A stretch of DNA of 40,649 nt. Origin: a virus. Both the position numbers and the translations under genes were made by a program. The notes beneath the pieces are model-generated. The model was not told where the DNA came from. It did not search any database and saw nothing but the letters and a program-made list of their open reading frames with translations. The DNA lies in the IMG/VR virus record IMGVR_UViG_3300003650_000022, positions 1-40,649 of that record. One strand, given 5' to 3'. Below are positions 15,990 through 24,444 of this stretch, piece after piece. How positions within the stretch are numbered: the stretch's first letter is position 1; the number at the start of each line of letters is the position of its first letter.

Positions 15990-18850
15990 TAGGAGTTCCT
16001 CATTACTGTAAGTTGGAGTTCACGTTCTAGTAACTTGCTTACTTCTTTAGCAAGTCTATGGGCGTCAATTGATTGAGACCCAGTAGATGTAATGTTGATA
16101 GTTGGATTAACATTAAACGTATTCTGTGCGCCCGCTTTTACTACTACGTTGCTACCAGTTTCTGCCACACGCCCACCACCACGAGGGGCCGAAGCACCAC
16201 CCATAACTTGGTCGTAGTTTGGGTCACCAGAGTTACCACCACTGGGGTAAAGTGATGATGTTGCAGTACCAGGAGGTAGGTCTATAGATTTAATTCTCCC
16301 AATGCCAGGCCATGAAACGGTACCTTCCACCAGACCTTGAAAACCATTATCGGCCCAAAACTTTTCTAATATGTTTTTAGTAACACTTTTTTGTTGTTCT
16401 GGAGTAGCCAAGGCGGGGGTAGCGGCATGCCGTTTACCACCACCACGGTCCCAATTGTACTGGTTCATATTAAAACCACCCATAAGGGTTCCATGACTAT
16501 TTACTACGGTACTGTTCCAAGAAGTAGTTTCTGAATTATGCAATGCTTCTAAATCGGCGTCAGTCCATTTTTGTTTAGTAAAGTATCCCCACCCACCATA
16601 TGATGGTGTTGTGCGGTATTTAAAACCTGGTGGAATTTGTCCTGGCTTAACTCCCACCTTGCCAGTAGTACCAGTAGTACTCGCATCGTCATGAACACCA
16701 ACAAAGTTTCCTACTGCTAATGTTGCCATTTTCCCAGCCGCACCAGCGCCACCAAAAGCACGCTTTTTAAAGGCGGTCATAGAACTTGCCAAAGTTAACC
16801 GTGATTGGTAGTTGCTTAAACTCCCCGCGCCACCTGCACTTGCTTTTTGTACCCCAAAAGAAGAGTTAACCTGTACCCCAGATTGAGACGTGGCGGAAGA
16901 ACTACCCGCAGTTTTTGCACTACCACCTGTATTAGTGTCCTTCATATTTGGCTGTATGTTGTCATCCATGCCAGCAGGTTGAACGTGATGCGCTTCATCA
17001 ATTGACCCGCCAGCATAGTTTTTAACTCCATATTTTGCAGCGTTTTGTGTAACCCATGCTAAATCACCGCCCATGTCTGCTGCCAAACCAATTTCGTGCA
17101 TGGAATGTCCTGGTGGCAGCATAGGATACACACCCTCATTCCTCCGCCAATACTTGTTATTCCAATGGTAGTCACCCTTACTTGGGTCATACTGTTCCGC
17201 CGAGATGGGCTTATACCGAGAATAGAATCCTGTACTTTGTTCGGCGGTTGACCGTCTACCCTGGTTTACCCAAATGTTGACACCCTCGTCCTTAGCACCA
17301 GCAATCATATTTGCTAAAGGTCCGCTTAAGCGAGGGTCTAATTGGGATACTAGTTGGTCACTATCACCCTTACCAGTTGGGCGTGTTGACCCAAATGAAC
17401 GTAAGGTTGCCCCACGAGGACTAGGGTCACCAAGCACTTCTCCTACAGCACTACCAGCCGCGTAGCCCGCCATAGCCCCCATAGGCCCACCAGCGAAAGC
17501 ACCAGCAAGACCACCAACAATGCCAAAGGCTGGTTTTATTAAGTCCCGCCAACCGCGAGTCTTAGTCCTCAAACCAATGATGTCGCGCAATGCATGTTCA
17601 AACTGACCCAACACTTTGTTTACGTTCTGTAAGTTCTTTTCCATCTGGGCGTAAGCAGAAGCCTGATCTTTATACATGTTTTCTTCACGCTGTACTCCCG
17701 TACGCTCAGTCTCCTCTGCCTGAGTAGCATAGTTCCCCTCAATACCCATCCTTTTGCGGTCGCCCATTTTAGAAGGGTCGTACATACCCGCTCCACCCTT
17801 TTTACCAAACTGAACATTTGACTTGGCATACTGCAATACCAAATCTTGCATTTCTGACCCAACCCCAGCCATCGCTAAGCGTTGACGAACAACTGAACCT
17901 GGTTGCATACTGCCCTCAAGCAGTTTTTCATTGTTTAATCCCAAGCGCTTAGTTAAGTCTTGTATAACCTGCATAGATGACTTTTGTTTTCCGCCAATGC
18001 CATATATGCCTGTACCCGTCATCATAAACATTTTATTGGCGACGTCTGGACTTGCCATGCTTTCAGTCATTCCAGTAATGTCTGAAGCGCTATATCCAAA
18101 GCCACCAAGGGTTCTGAGGGCTTCTATAGATGCAGCATTACCTTGTGCACTTAAGCCAGTACGGGCCTCCATTGACAATAGGCTGCTAATTCCGCCCGCA
18201 CCAAGCCTGTACTTGGTAAGTGGCTGACGCATATCACTAATTACTTGCGCTTGTGATCTGCCAGTGGTTTGCTGGAGCATTACGCTCAGTTTGTCGGCTG
18301 ATAATGCGTATGCCTTATTGCGGTCAACGCGACTATCTATGGCCCCGATGGTCGCCTCAGCAGCCTGTAACCCCGCTTGAACCCAAGGGTTGCCCATCAT
18401 GCCTTGAGCCTTCCCAAACAAGCCGCCACGCATCTTAGAAGCCGTACCAGCCCCGCCACCAGCCCCGCCAGGGCCTCCACTCACGCCAAGTGCCTTAAGG
18501 ATGCGCTCTGCCTCGCCAACGCCCCCCACAGAGGCTGTAGCAGCGGCTGGCATGCCTTTGGATAGGTCCATGTACCCAGAGCCACCCTTACCACTTACCT
18601 TGCCCATAGCAGTGGCTACTTTGTTAAGTTCACCTGTGAGGGCCTTAGCCTCTGCAACCAAACCTTTAAAGTTTACTTTAATCTTTTTAGTGTTTTCGCT
18701 TAACTTGTTTAATTCACTGTTAAGACCTTTGACCATCTGTAAGTCAATGTTTAGGCGAGAGTTGGCAGAGGCACCGCCTACTGCACCAGCGGCACGGCCC
18801 TCTTCGGCGCTACCACCAAAGGCACCACCCCCTAGATTTTGCTCAACCAT
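15989..18850 (-). CDS. Tape measure protein with embedded M15 peptidase and Rpf-like transglycosylase segments
   Basis: A 953-residue tape measure protein: long, with Ala/Gly-rich and coiled-coil-like N-terminal regions and a small transmembrane-like stretch ('GIVGGLAGAFAGGPMGAMAGYAAG', about 448-470). Two cell-wall enzyme segments are visible. Residues about 505-625 look like an M15 (VanY/D-Ala-D-Ala) peptidase: 'GHSMHEIGLAADM' gives the HxxxGxAxD zinc motif and 'EAHHVQP' the second His. Residues about 758-835 resemble Rpf/transglycosylases: 'WTDADLEALHNSETTSWN' with a likely catalytic Glu, then 'GGFNMNQYNWDRGGG', 'ATPALATPEQQKSV'. Muralytic motifs in actinophage tape measures are known (mycobacteriophage TM4). 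The start has GGAGG seven bases upstream. Confidence 0.85.
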   Translation of the reverse strand: MVEQNLGGGAFGGSAEEGRAAGAVGGASANSRLNIDLQMVKGLNSELNKLSENTKKIKVNFKGLVAEAKALTGELNKVATAMGKVSGKGGSGYMDLSKGMPAAATASVGGVGEAERILKALGVSGGPGGAGGGAGTASKMRGGLFGKAQGMMGNPWVQAGLQAAEATIGAIDSRVDRNKAYALSADKLSVMLQQTTGRSQAQVISDMRQPLTKYRLGAGGISSLLSMEARTGLSAQGNAASIEALRTLGGFGYSASDITGMTESMASPDVANKMFMMTGTGIYGIGGKQKSSMQVIQDLTKRLGLNNEKLLEGSMQPGSVVRQRLAMAGVGSEMQDLVLQYAKSNVQFGKKGGAGMYDPSKMGDRKRMGIEGNYATQAEETERTGVQREENMYKDQASAYAQMEKNLQNVNKVLGQFEHALRDIIGLRTKTRGWRDLIKPAFGIVGGLAGAFAGGPMGAMAGYAAGSAVGEVLGDPSPRGATLRSFGSTRPTGKGDSDQLVSQLDPRLSGPLANMIAGAKDEGVNIWVNQGRRSTAEQSTGFYSRYKPISAEQYDPSKGDYHWNNKYWRRNEGVYPMLPPGHSMHEIGLAADMGGDLAWVTQNAAKYGVKNYAGGSIDEAHHVQPAGMDDNIQPNMKDTNTGGSAKTAGSSSATSQSGVQVNSSFGVQKASAGGAGSLSNYQSRLTLASSMTAFKKRAFGGAGAAGKMATLAVGNFVGVHDDASTTGTTGKVGVKPGQIPPGFKYRTTPSYGGWGYFTKQKWTDADLEALHNSETTSWNSTVVNSHGTLMGGFNMNQYNWDRGGGKRHAATPALATPEQQKSVTKNILEKFWADNGFQGLVEGTVSWPGIGRIKSIDLPPGTATSSLYPSGGNSGDPNYDQVMGGASAPRGGGRVAETGSNVVVKAGAQNTFNVNPTINITSTGSQSIDAHRLAKEVSKLLERELQLTVMRNS

Positions 18851-18853
18851 TTC

Positions 18854-19003
18854 CTAGCCTCCCGCAGAGTTTCTCCAACGAGCCATACTTACCCAGTATG
18901 ACCTTTGTCGGACTGTCATAGCCTTAATATCTGTAAGGCTAAAACCTCTATACGTAGAGGCAATCGCTTCGTATTCCCAGTAAGTCTGAATCAGTCTATC
19001 CAA
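18854..19003 (-). CDS. Tail assembly chaperone extension, reached by +1 (or -2) frameshift
   Basis: An open frame of about 50 codons after the C-terminus of the gp26-like gene, in the +1 (equivalently -2) frame. It reads 'LDRLIQTYWEYEAIASTYRG' then 'TDIKAMTVRQRSYWVSMARW' and ends TAG at 18854, three bases before the tape measure ATG. The upstream stop in this frame is at about 19024, and no start with a ribosome-binding site exists, so it needs recoding. Overlapping frames just before the tape measure gene are typical of G/GT-type tail assembly chaperones. The slip window is 'CTTTTATTTGGATAG' (19010-18996). The product would be the gp26-like protein plus this tail. Confidence 0.65.
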   Translation of the reverse strand: MDRLIQTYWEYEAIASTYRGFSLTDIKAMTVRQRSYWVSMARWRNSAGG

Positions 19004-19799
19004 ATAAAAGTGCGACCCAATCTAGGGCTAGATTAATAATAGCATTACAGTGGGCACATTGGGTTTTCACCTCTTCCATACGAGGCCCTGGTTGTGCAGA
19101 AAAGAGCGCCTTGACTAATTTGTTTCTGTCGGCCAAGGATAACCCCCTTGCCCACGCCTCTGGATTAATCTTGTCTTTTGGACCCAAGATAGCGCAACGA
19201 GCCAGCATCATGGTATTTTGTTCCGCAGTATTCTTAGACCTTTTGGCGACCCACTGACTATCCCCACCAGTTGGGTAGTTTAGGGTAATAACTGCCTTGT
19301 TCTTAAGGGTTACAGACAGAGGCTCTGTTAAGTTACCCTTAGCATCCTCAATGGGGAAGTCTTCATCTAGGTCAACTTGAATGCTATTTTGTTTTTCACA
19401 TTCTTTACAAGTTACATCAAACTCACGGTAACGACCATATGTGGCTTTAATGATTCCAAGAAATAGTAAATCCCTATCCCCAATAATTAAGTCATCAATA
19501 ACGCTTGGGTGTTCTTTAATAGAAATATTACCAATATTAATAACCGCTAATTTCAGTAAGTAAGACATGTATTCTGAATACGTTATATTCGTCTTAACGT
19601 CATAAGAGGCTAATGCTTCTTCATCTGTGCCCGTTAATTCACGAACAACCGAGTCTGTCTGCCATTCGTTAGGTAGGTTAGAAAACACGCCACGTAACAA
19701 TGTTACAGAAGCACTCCCAGGCATGCTTATTGTGGGTGCTGGGTCGTCACCGATAATACTAGTAGCGTCGGTTGCTTGGGCGGCAAGTTCTGTAGACAT
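18996..19799 (-). CDS. T4 gp26-like zinc-ribbon tail protein / tail assembly chaperone
   Basis: A 267-residue protein of the T4 gp26-type (baseplate hub/tail assembly) family: 'VVRELTGTDEEALASYD', then 'LLKLAVINIGN', then 'IGDRDLLFLGIIKATYGRYREF'. It has two Cys pairs that would bind zinc: CKEC (about 131-134) and CAHC (about 249-252). 'RSKNTAEQNTMMLARCAI' and 'LSLADRNKLVKALFSAQ' are the conserved late part. In Gram-positive phages a protein of this type sits directly before the tape measure and makes a frameshifted longer form. Here the C-terminal 'LDWVALLFG' stop is followed by an open +1 frame that supports this. It folds the tape measure during tail assembly. Confidence 0.75.
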   Translation of the reverse strand: MSTELAAQATDATSIIGDDPAPTISMPGSASVTLLRGVFSNLPNEWQTDSVVRELTGTDEEALASYDVKTNITYSEYMSYLLKLAVINIGNISIKEHPSVIDDLIIGDRDLLFLGIIKATYGRYREFDVTCKECEKQNSIQVDLDEDFPIEDAKGNLTEPLSVTLKNKAVITLNYPTGGDSQWVAKRSKNTAEQNTMMLARCAILGPKDKINPEAWARGLSLADRNKLVKALFSAQPGPRMEEVKTQCAHCNAIINLALDWVALLFG

Positions 19800-19835
19800 G
19801 TACTGCTCCTCGTGTTGTTACTTACTTTTTATTTA

Positions 19836-20492
19836 TTAAAGTGCTGCTGTTTGCCCTGTTAGTTCCAGAATCTGCGTATCATTAAAGGCAATTTGAAAAC
19901 CCTCATGGTGAATGGTCATTTGCTGAATAAGTATTCCGTTATCGCCAGCATTAAGACCATTCATGGCAAACACGCCAGGCCAACAATTAAATAGTTTAAA
20001 AGCCAGTCTAACGTTACCAGGCTTTATCGCCCCAGAATTTGATGCGAGGTCTTGGTCAAGGTACTGAACCCCAGTACGTGTGTATGGGTGGTCGTAAACT
20101 AATCCCGTAATGGTACAACGGTAATCACTAGAGTCCGCGCCAGCCGTTGCCAAACCCTTAGAACCATAGGCAACTCCTTGGTTCCACGTATGGATAAATT
20201 GCTGCCACGCCCACATACCACCATCAGATGAGTTAGCCGACCCAGCCATGGCAAAGGCACCACGTGAGAAAGACACTGGTGGGAAATCGGATTGACCCAC
20301 CATTTTGTGTGGATGTGTGTTCATTCCACCCTCACGGTAAGCAATCAATTCGTTAGTAACGCTCAAACCAGACATTTCAGCAAAACCAAGTTGTGGAAGG
20401 TTAGAACCAAAACTAGCAAATATACCCGATGGTTCAATAATAACTTTAAATTTAAAGTTACGTAGCGGGTCGGTGCGTTGTGCAAGTGCCAT
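19836..20492 (-). CDS. Tail tube protein (gp19-like)
   Basis: A 218-residue protein that matches phage tail tube proteins of the T4 gp19 family. 'RTDPLRNFKFKVIIEPSGIF' and 'FAEMSGLSVTNELIAYREGG' are the typical N-terminus, followed by 'RGAF...WQQFIHTWNQG' and, near the end, 'IKPGNVRLAFKLFNCWPGVF' and 'IQQMTIHHEGFQIA'. It forms the inner tube through which DNA passes. It lies right after the sheath and before the gp26-like/tape measure genes, the standard order. Confidence 0.9.
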   Translation of the reverse strand: MALAQRTDPLRNFKFKVIIEPSGIFASFGSNLPQLGFAEMSGLSVTNELIAYREGGMNTHPHKMVGQSDFPPVSFSRGAFAMAGSANSSDGGMWAWQQFIHTWNQGVAYGSKGLATAGADSSDYRCTITGLVYDHPYTRTGVQYLDQDLASNSGAIKPGNVRLAFKLFNCWPGVFAMNGLNAGDNGILIQQMTIHHEGFQIAFNDTQILELTGQTAAL

Positions 20493-20501
20493 TATTACTC
20501 C

Positions 20502-21818
20502 TTAGACGGTTTCATTAAATTCTGCGCTACCAATAAATTGGCTGACGTTGATGACAATAAACTCTGCGGGTGTCTGCAATGCGACACCAATTTCAATGTG
20601 TACTTCACCGTTTTCTATTGTTTGTGACGTATTGTTTGTGCTGTTACAGGTAATGTAGTAGGCCTCTGACGAGGTACGACCCTTGAGTCCGCCCGAACTC
20701 CAAAAGGCACTTAGGAACTTACTTAGGCGAGTATTGATGCTCCCCCACAAACCATCGTTGTTAGGCTCAAACACAGCAAAGTTTGTAATAAGTTTTGCTT
20801 GAGACTTGACATAGTTAAGGCTGCGCCGTACAGGGATGTACTTAGTAATATCAGTTTTCTTAAGGGTACGAGCACCGTACACAATGACGCCTGCGCCAGG
20901 AATGGCCTTCAGTGTATTGATGTGGGCATCATACAGAGTGCCCTGCTCAACTTCAGTAAACGATGTCTCTAGTCCAAGGGCACCGCGCAAGTCATACGCA
21001 AAACCAGCAGCCGCCTTAGCGACAGTACGCTCTGCCTCTACACGAGAGTACAGGCCAAGGAGTGCACCACCTGGGGCAGTTGTACGCATAGCCGACGAAC
21101 CGCTCTTGGATGGGTCAACCATGATTAGTTTTGGATAGTACACGGCAGCATACGATGAGGCGCTATAGCCACTAATGCTCGTAAGGGCATCAGCACCAGA
21201 CGTAACCGTTACTGGGTCAATTACCAAGAAACGATTGCCAGCATTTTCACAATATGTAATAGCCGTATTAACAACGGATGCTGTGGTCATATTAACCATG
21301 TTAATAACAAGTTCTTCGTCAACGCTTACAAACCGCGCTACAGCGTTATTCCACTCAGTATTGGTTTCACCAACATTCGCCGCCGAACCATCCGAACCAT
21401 CAGTAAGCGCAGCGTTTGTTACGACGGTAGCAACGTAAACACTTGTGTAAGCACTAACAGAGGCAACCCGAATGTAGGTTGAATAGGTATTAATAACAGT
21501 GCCAATGTACCTATTGGAATCTGGGTCTAGACTGAGTTCACCCCAGCGCTCCACTTCTACAGTGTCATTTTTTACAGTTAAAACAAATGTTGGCAGGTCG
21601 CCCGTTACCAAGCCAGCCGAAATAGATACTGTAAGGTCATTGCCCCACTCACCCTTGTTTTCCGCATTTACACGAAAAGCGGTAGTAGGAGAACCGTCAA
21701 TACTAAAGGTAACGTTTTCACCAGCGACAGACGCCGCAGTTGTCGTAGAAGCGTTGTAGACACGGGAAACATATGCGTCACGCCCACCATTTGCAAAGAA
21801 ATGGCGAAGCCACCGCCC
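20502..21818 (-). pseudogene. Tail sheath protein, N-terminal region missing
   Basis: This open frame of about 438 codons encodes most of a contractile-tail sheath. The visible N-terminal 'RHFFANGGRDAYVSRVYNA' is a segment that lies about 90 residues into other sheath proteins, followed by 'NKGEWGNDLTVSI'. The C-terminal domain is intact ('TAPGGALLGLYSRVEAER', 'YIPVRRSLNYVKSQAK', 'HIEIGVALQTPAEFIVINVSQ'). The frame begins just after a TAG (21821-21819) and has no ATG, GTG or TTG before a TTG at 21611. The part that normally starts the protein, including the strand that links neighbouring subunits, is absent. The preceding gene's frame runs across this point, so a deletion or assembly error is likely. 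If real, contraction would be impaired. Confidence 0.75.
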
Positions 21819-22449
21819 CTACGCCAACCACCTGTGCTGACGTAATTTCTGCGGTCATTTGGAGAGTGTAAACCTTACGAAAGATGCGTTTGCGGTAGCC
21901 CGCTTCAGGGTCAAGCAGGTCAGCCGTTGTCCAGTCCAAGAGGTCTAAACGACGGATGGTGTCATCAGCGGGGATGTTGATGTACCCGCGCCTAAAAGGT
22001 ATAATGTCAGTAAGCATTTGGGCGGATAGTTGCCTGTCGTGCAAGGCAGAACGAGCAAAGGTTGAAACCTGATAAAGAAGGTCAACTGGGACATACTCGT
22101 TACTCACAAGGTATTGATAGTCATTTTTATTAGTTATATAAGAAAAGTCAGCAGACGTGCTAGGACGATAGTCCATACGGTCGGCTCTATTGTCCCGAAG
22201 TGGTGGTGCCCCAGCCGCATCCGTACGATAGTACAGGGTGCTCTCAGAATGCTGTCTGTTCCTTGCGTGAACAATGTCAATGTGCTCTAAGGTTATAAAT
22301 GGGTAGGACCGCTCTGTTTCACCCTCGGGATACCTATAGAACACCTGTACTGGGCGGGCGTTATCTTTATCATCAGAAACAGTCATGGCGCTAAACAACA
22401 GTTTAAGAGCCTGGTCTTCTGCCAGCAGTAAGCCAACGCGATTACTCAT
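21778..22449 (-). CDS. Tail terminator/completion-like neck protein, C-terminus possibly altered
   Basis: A 223-residue protein in the neck cluster. The 'PEGETERSYPFITLEHIDI' and 'RKVYTLQMTAEI' stretches are typical of tail terminator/completion proteins in contractile phages, which cap the tube at the head end. Up to about residue 207 the protein looks complete. After 'MTAEI' it ends 'TSAQVVGVGAVASPFLCKWWA', which is read in a frame that overlaps the start of the sheath frame, so the last 20 residues may be a junction artefact. It overlaps the preceding gene by 4 nt (ATGA). Confidence 0.55.
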   Translation of the reverse strand: MSNRVGLLLAEDQALKLLFSAMTVSDDKDNARPVQVFYRYPEGETERSYPFITLEHIDIVHARNRQHSESTLYYRTDAAGAPPLRDNRADRMDYRPSTSADFSYITNKNDYQYLVSNEYVPVDLLYQVSTFARSALHDRQLSAQMLTDIIPFRRGYINIPADDTIRRLDLLDWTTADLLDPEAGYRKRIFRKVYTLQMTAEITSAQVVGVGAVASPFLCKWWA

Positions 22450-22871
22450 TTGTAGCGTTTTACCAATTCTTTGTCTACCAAGTCAGCAATCTTTTTACCC
22501 AAGTCTGTTTCACGAGATTTGGCAAAAGTACGAAGCAGGGGACTAGGAGCATTTTTAGTAGGTACACCGTACTCTAAGTCCTTAGACTTTTGGGCATTCT
22601 CTGGGGCGTCCTCGGTTCCATATACAAACATAGTTTGCTGGTTATCAAAACGAACGCTAAGACCATCTGCAAGCCCAGACCACTCAGAGTTAGTATCGGC
22701 ATTCTCACGAAGAGCAGTTTGTTCCTCATACGTGGCTTGCTTAATTGCTTTGCGCAAAGCCTTTGGGTACTCGTCAGCAAGAAACTCAGCATAGTCCAAT
22801 ACGGCTAGTCCGCCAGAAATAAAGGACGGCTTAGAAGTTCTGACAGCGTACGGAGACGGGTTACTATCCAT
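22446..22871 (-). CDS. Neck protein, HK97 gp10-like (tail completion candidate)
   Basis: A 141-residue mixed alpha/beta protein with 'LDYAEFLADEYPKALRKAIK' and 'LENG'-type pattern 'DLEYGVPTKNAPSPLLRTF' plus a C-terminal 'IADLVDKELVKRY'. This is the general look of HK97 gp10-like proteins that lie between head and tail: an N-terminal helix, a beta core with a 'tyGxxxxPA.P.lr' element and a helical end. It overlaps the terminator-like gene by four bases. Its call rests on position and this pattern; no motif is decisive. Confidence 0.5.
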   Translation of the reverse strand: MDSNPSPYAVRTSKPSFISGGLAVLDYAEFLADEYPKALRKAIKQATYEEQTALRENADTNSEWSGLADGLSVRFDNQQTMFVYGTEDAPENAQKSKDLEYGVPTKNAPSPLLRTFAKSRETDLGKKIADLVDKELVKRYK

Positions 22872-22933
22872 GTTGCTCCAAGACTTCTAGGCGTTTAGAC
22901 CCTCTGGCGCACGCCAAAGTTAGATTAAGTTTA

Positions 22934-23470
22934 TCAGATATTTGGAAACGCTGAAGGCCAAGGAAGCGTGTGTATAGACGAGAAGGTAGGAGATGTATCA
23001 AAAGAAAACTCCTGCTGAATATATACCTCTAAGCCCTCAACGGTTACGATAACGTCATCTTTTAGACGACCACGAACTTTATAAGAAGTTACTGTAAAGT
23101 AACGCCCGTCGTACATAAACATATCATTTAAATGTTTTCTATACTCATGAGGTTCAGATAAGCCTGCATTCCGAAAGTCCTCAATAGACGCTACAAAGTT
23201 AGCAACTTCAACTGGTTGCCGACCTTCTGGAATAGCACGTTTTTGGTCTTCAGTTTCAGTAATCATTAAAACAGGTATAACTAGGCCGTTGCCATACTTA
23301 CGTCCGCTAGGTCCAGCAATACCCTCGTTGTATACATCGTCATAATATGAACCAGCACTGGCGCTGGCTGCAAACGGTGTAAATTCATAGTAAATGATGG
23401 TTTCGCCCACCTTACGAAAGTACTCCCTATAGTGCTTTCGTATTTGACTTACCTCTACACGCGAGTCCAT
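22934..23470 (-). CDS. Neck/head-closure protein candidate
   Basis: A 178-residue protein of unknown exact family. It has 'IRKHYREYFRKVGETIIYYEF' at the N-terminus and beta-strand pairs ('RYFTVTSYKVRGRLKDDVIV', 'VTVEGLEVYIQQEF'). Similar-sized proteins between the connector and the tail completion protein are head-closure stoppers (SPP1 gp16-like). It shares the base at 23470 with the previous gene, so it is translated with it. A 62-nt spacer follows it. The call comes from gene order and a beta-rich fold. Confidence 0.5.
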   Translation of the reverse strand: MDSRVEVSQIRKHYREYFRKVGETIIYYEFTPFAASASAGSYYDDVYNEGIAGPSGRKYGNGLVIPVLMITETEDQKRAIPEGRQPVEVANFVASIEDFRNAGLSEPHEYRKHLNDMFMYDGRYFTVTSYKVRGRLKDDVIVTVEGLEVYIQQEFSFDTSPTFSSIHTLPWPSAFPNI

Positions 23471-24279
23471 TAGAACAATCCAGTAGTGTTAGCCACCCCA
23501 ATAGCAGGTTGGGTGTCTACAAGAACTTCAACACGCGGGTCGTCTCCCATGTCTGCAATTGCAATATCACCAGTACCACGCTCTGGAAAGACACGCTTAA
23601 TTGGGCCGTAATCACCAAGTTCTTTGTGGACATAAATAGGAATGTAACGATTTGTTGTGCGCGACACGCGACTAAGGGTAAACACTTCAATACGGTCAAG
23701 TCCAATATTTAGGGCACGCGCCCGCTTATCATAGGCATTCATCCAGTAGTCCAATAGCGTTTGGATATTACGAGCGCGTTGGCTTCCAGGAATGTGCACC
23801 GACTCAGAGGTCATTACGTCAATGTCACGACTGTATTCACTAAATAAAGACCAAAGGGTTTCAATGAGCGTAGCCATCCCAATGGTGTCCAATAGGATAT
23901 CGGACATGTTTTCTAGGTCAACCTGTAGGTTGTACACGTGGTTTTCAACGGCACGTTTTGCGTAGTACTCTAAGTCTGCGGGCAAAACCCACTCATAGTA
24001 ATAACCCTCAACCATGATTTTGCTATTTGCGTCAGGGGTAGACGCCAAACGCACCAAGCCATTACGTGCGTCTAAACTAAATGCGGATGCCGCCATTTCT
24101 ACAGGATTAGACGATGTGTAAGTAGCAATATAAAAAGAGTCTACGTCAATATTGGGGTGACCCAATTCATAGGTTCTACCAGCGGCATCAAAGGCAACCT
24201 GAAAGTACTTTGGAAAATCGCGCAAGTAAGTACGCGCATTTTTAGTAACGTCATCAAGAATGCTGGTTGGAATAAGCAT
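23470..24279 (-). CDS. Head-tail connector/adaptor-like protein (269 aa)
   Basis: A 269-residue protein whose position is that of an adaptor that attaches to the portal. It starts ATG 24279 with AAAGGA upstream. It has 'LDDVTKNARTYLRDFPKYFQ', a helical N-terminal region, then 'AFSLDARNGLVRLASTPD', 'VMVEGYYYEWV', 'YYAKRAVENHVYNLQVDLENM', and a late 'RNIQTLLDYWMNAYDKRARALNIGL'. The long helical central part resembles connector proteins. Family not certain. It follows the 50-residue gene and precedes the stopper candidate. Confidence 0.55.
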   Translation of the reverse strand: MLIPTSILDDVTKNARTYLRDFPKYFQVAFDAAGRTYELGHPNIDVDSFYIATYTSSNPVEMAASAFSLDARNGLVRLASTPDANSKIMVEGYYYEWVLPADLEYYAKRAVENHVYNLQVDLENMSDILLDTIGMATLIETLWSLFSEYSRDIDVMTSESVHIPGSQRARNIQTLLDYWMNAYDKRARALNIGLDRIEVFTLSRVSRTTNRYIPIYVHKELGDYGPIKRVFPERGTGDIAIADMGDDPRVEVLVDTQPAIGVANTTGLF

Positions 24280-24291
24280 AGTAGTAGTTTA

Positions 24292-24444
24292 CTATCCTTT
24301 TGAGTCAGCGCCTGCGATAGTATCCAAATCTGGTGCGTTTACCTGTGGTTGTTGCTCGCGGTACCTTTTAGCAGTTACAGTTCGCACACGAGTAATATCA
24401 GCCAACGAACCCGTTGGACGCGGGAGTGGTCGTACAAGTGTCAC
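24292..24444 (-). CDS. Small hypothetical, GTG start coupled by GTGA
   Basis: A 50-residue gene that is easy to miss. GTG 24444 overlaps the TGA of the fibre-like gene as GTGA. The sequence 'VTLVRPLPRPTGSLADITRV' then 'YREQQPQVNAPDLDTI' ends TAG at 24292, 13 bases before the next gene. It is proline-rich and basic at the N-terminus, with no domain I know. The exact overlap with the preceding stop and the clean fit between two neighbours make it a credible gene, possibly a small structural or assembly protein. Confidence 0.65.
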   Translation of the reverse strand: MTLVRPLPRPTGSLADITRVRTVTAKRYREQQPQVNAPDLDTIAGADSKG

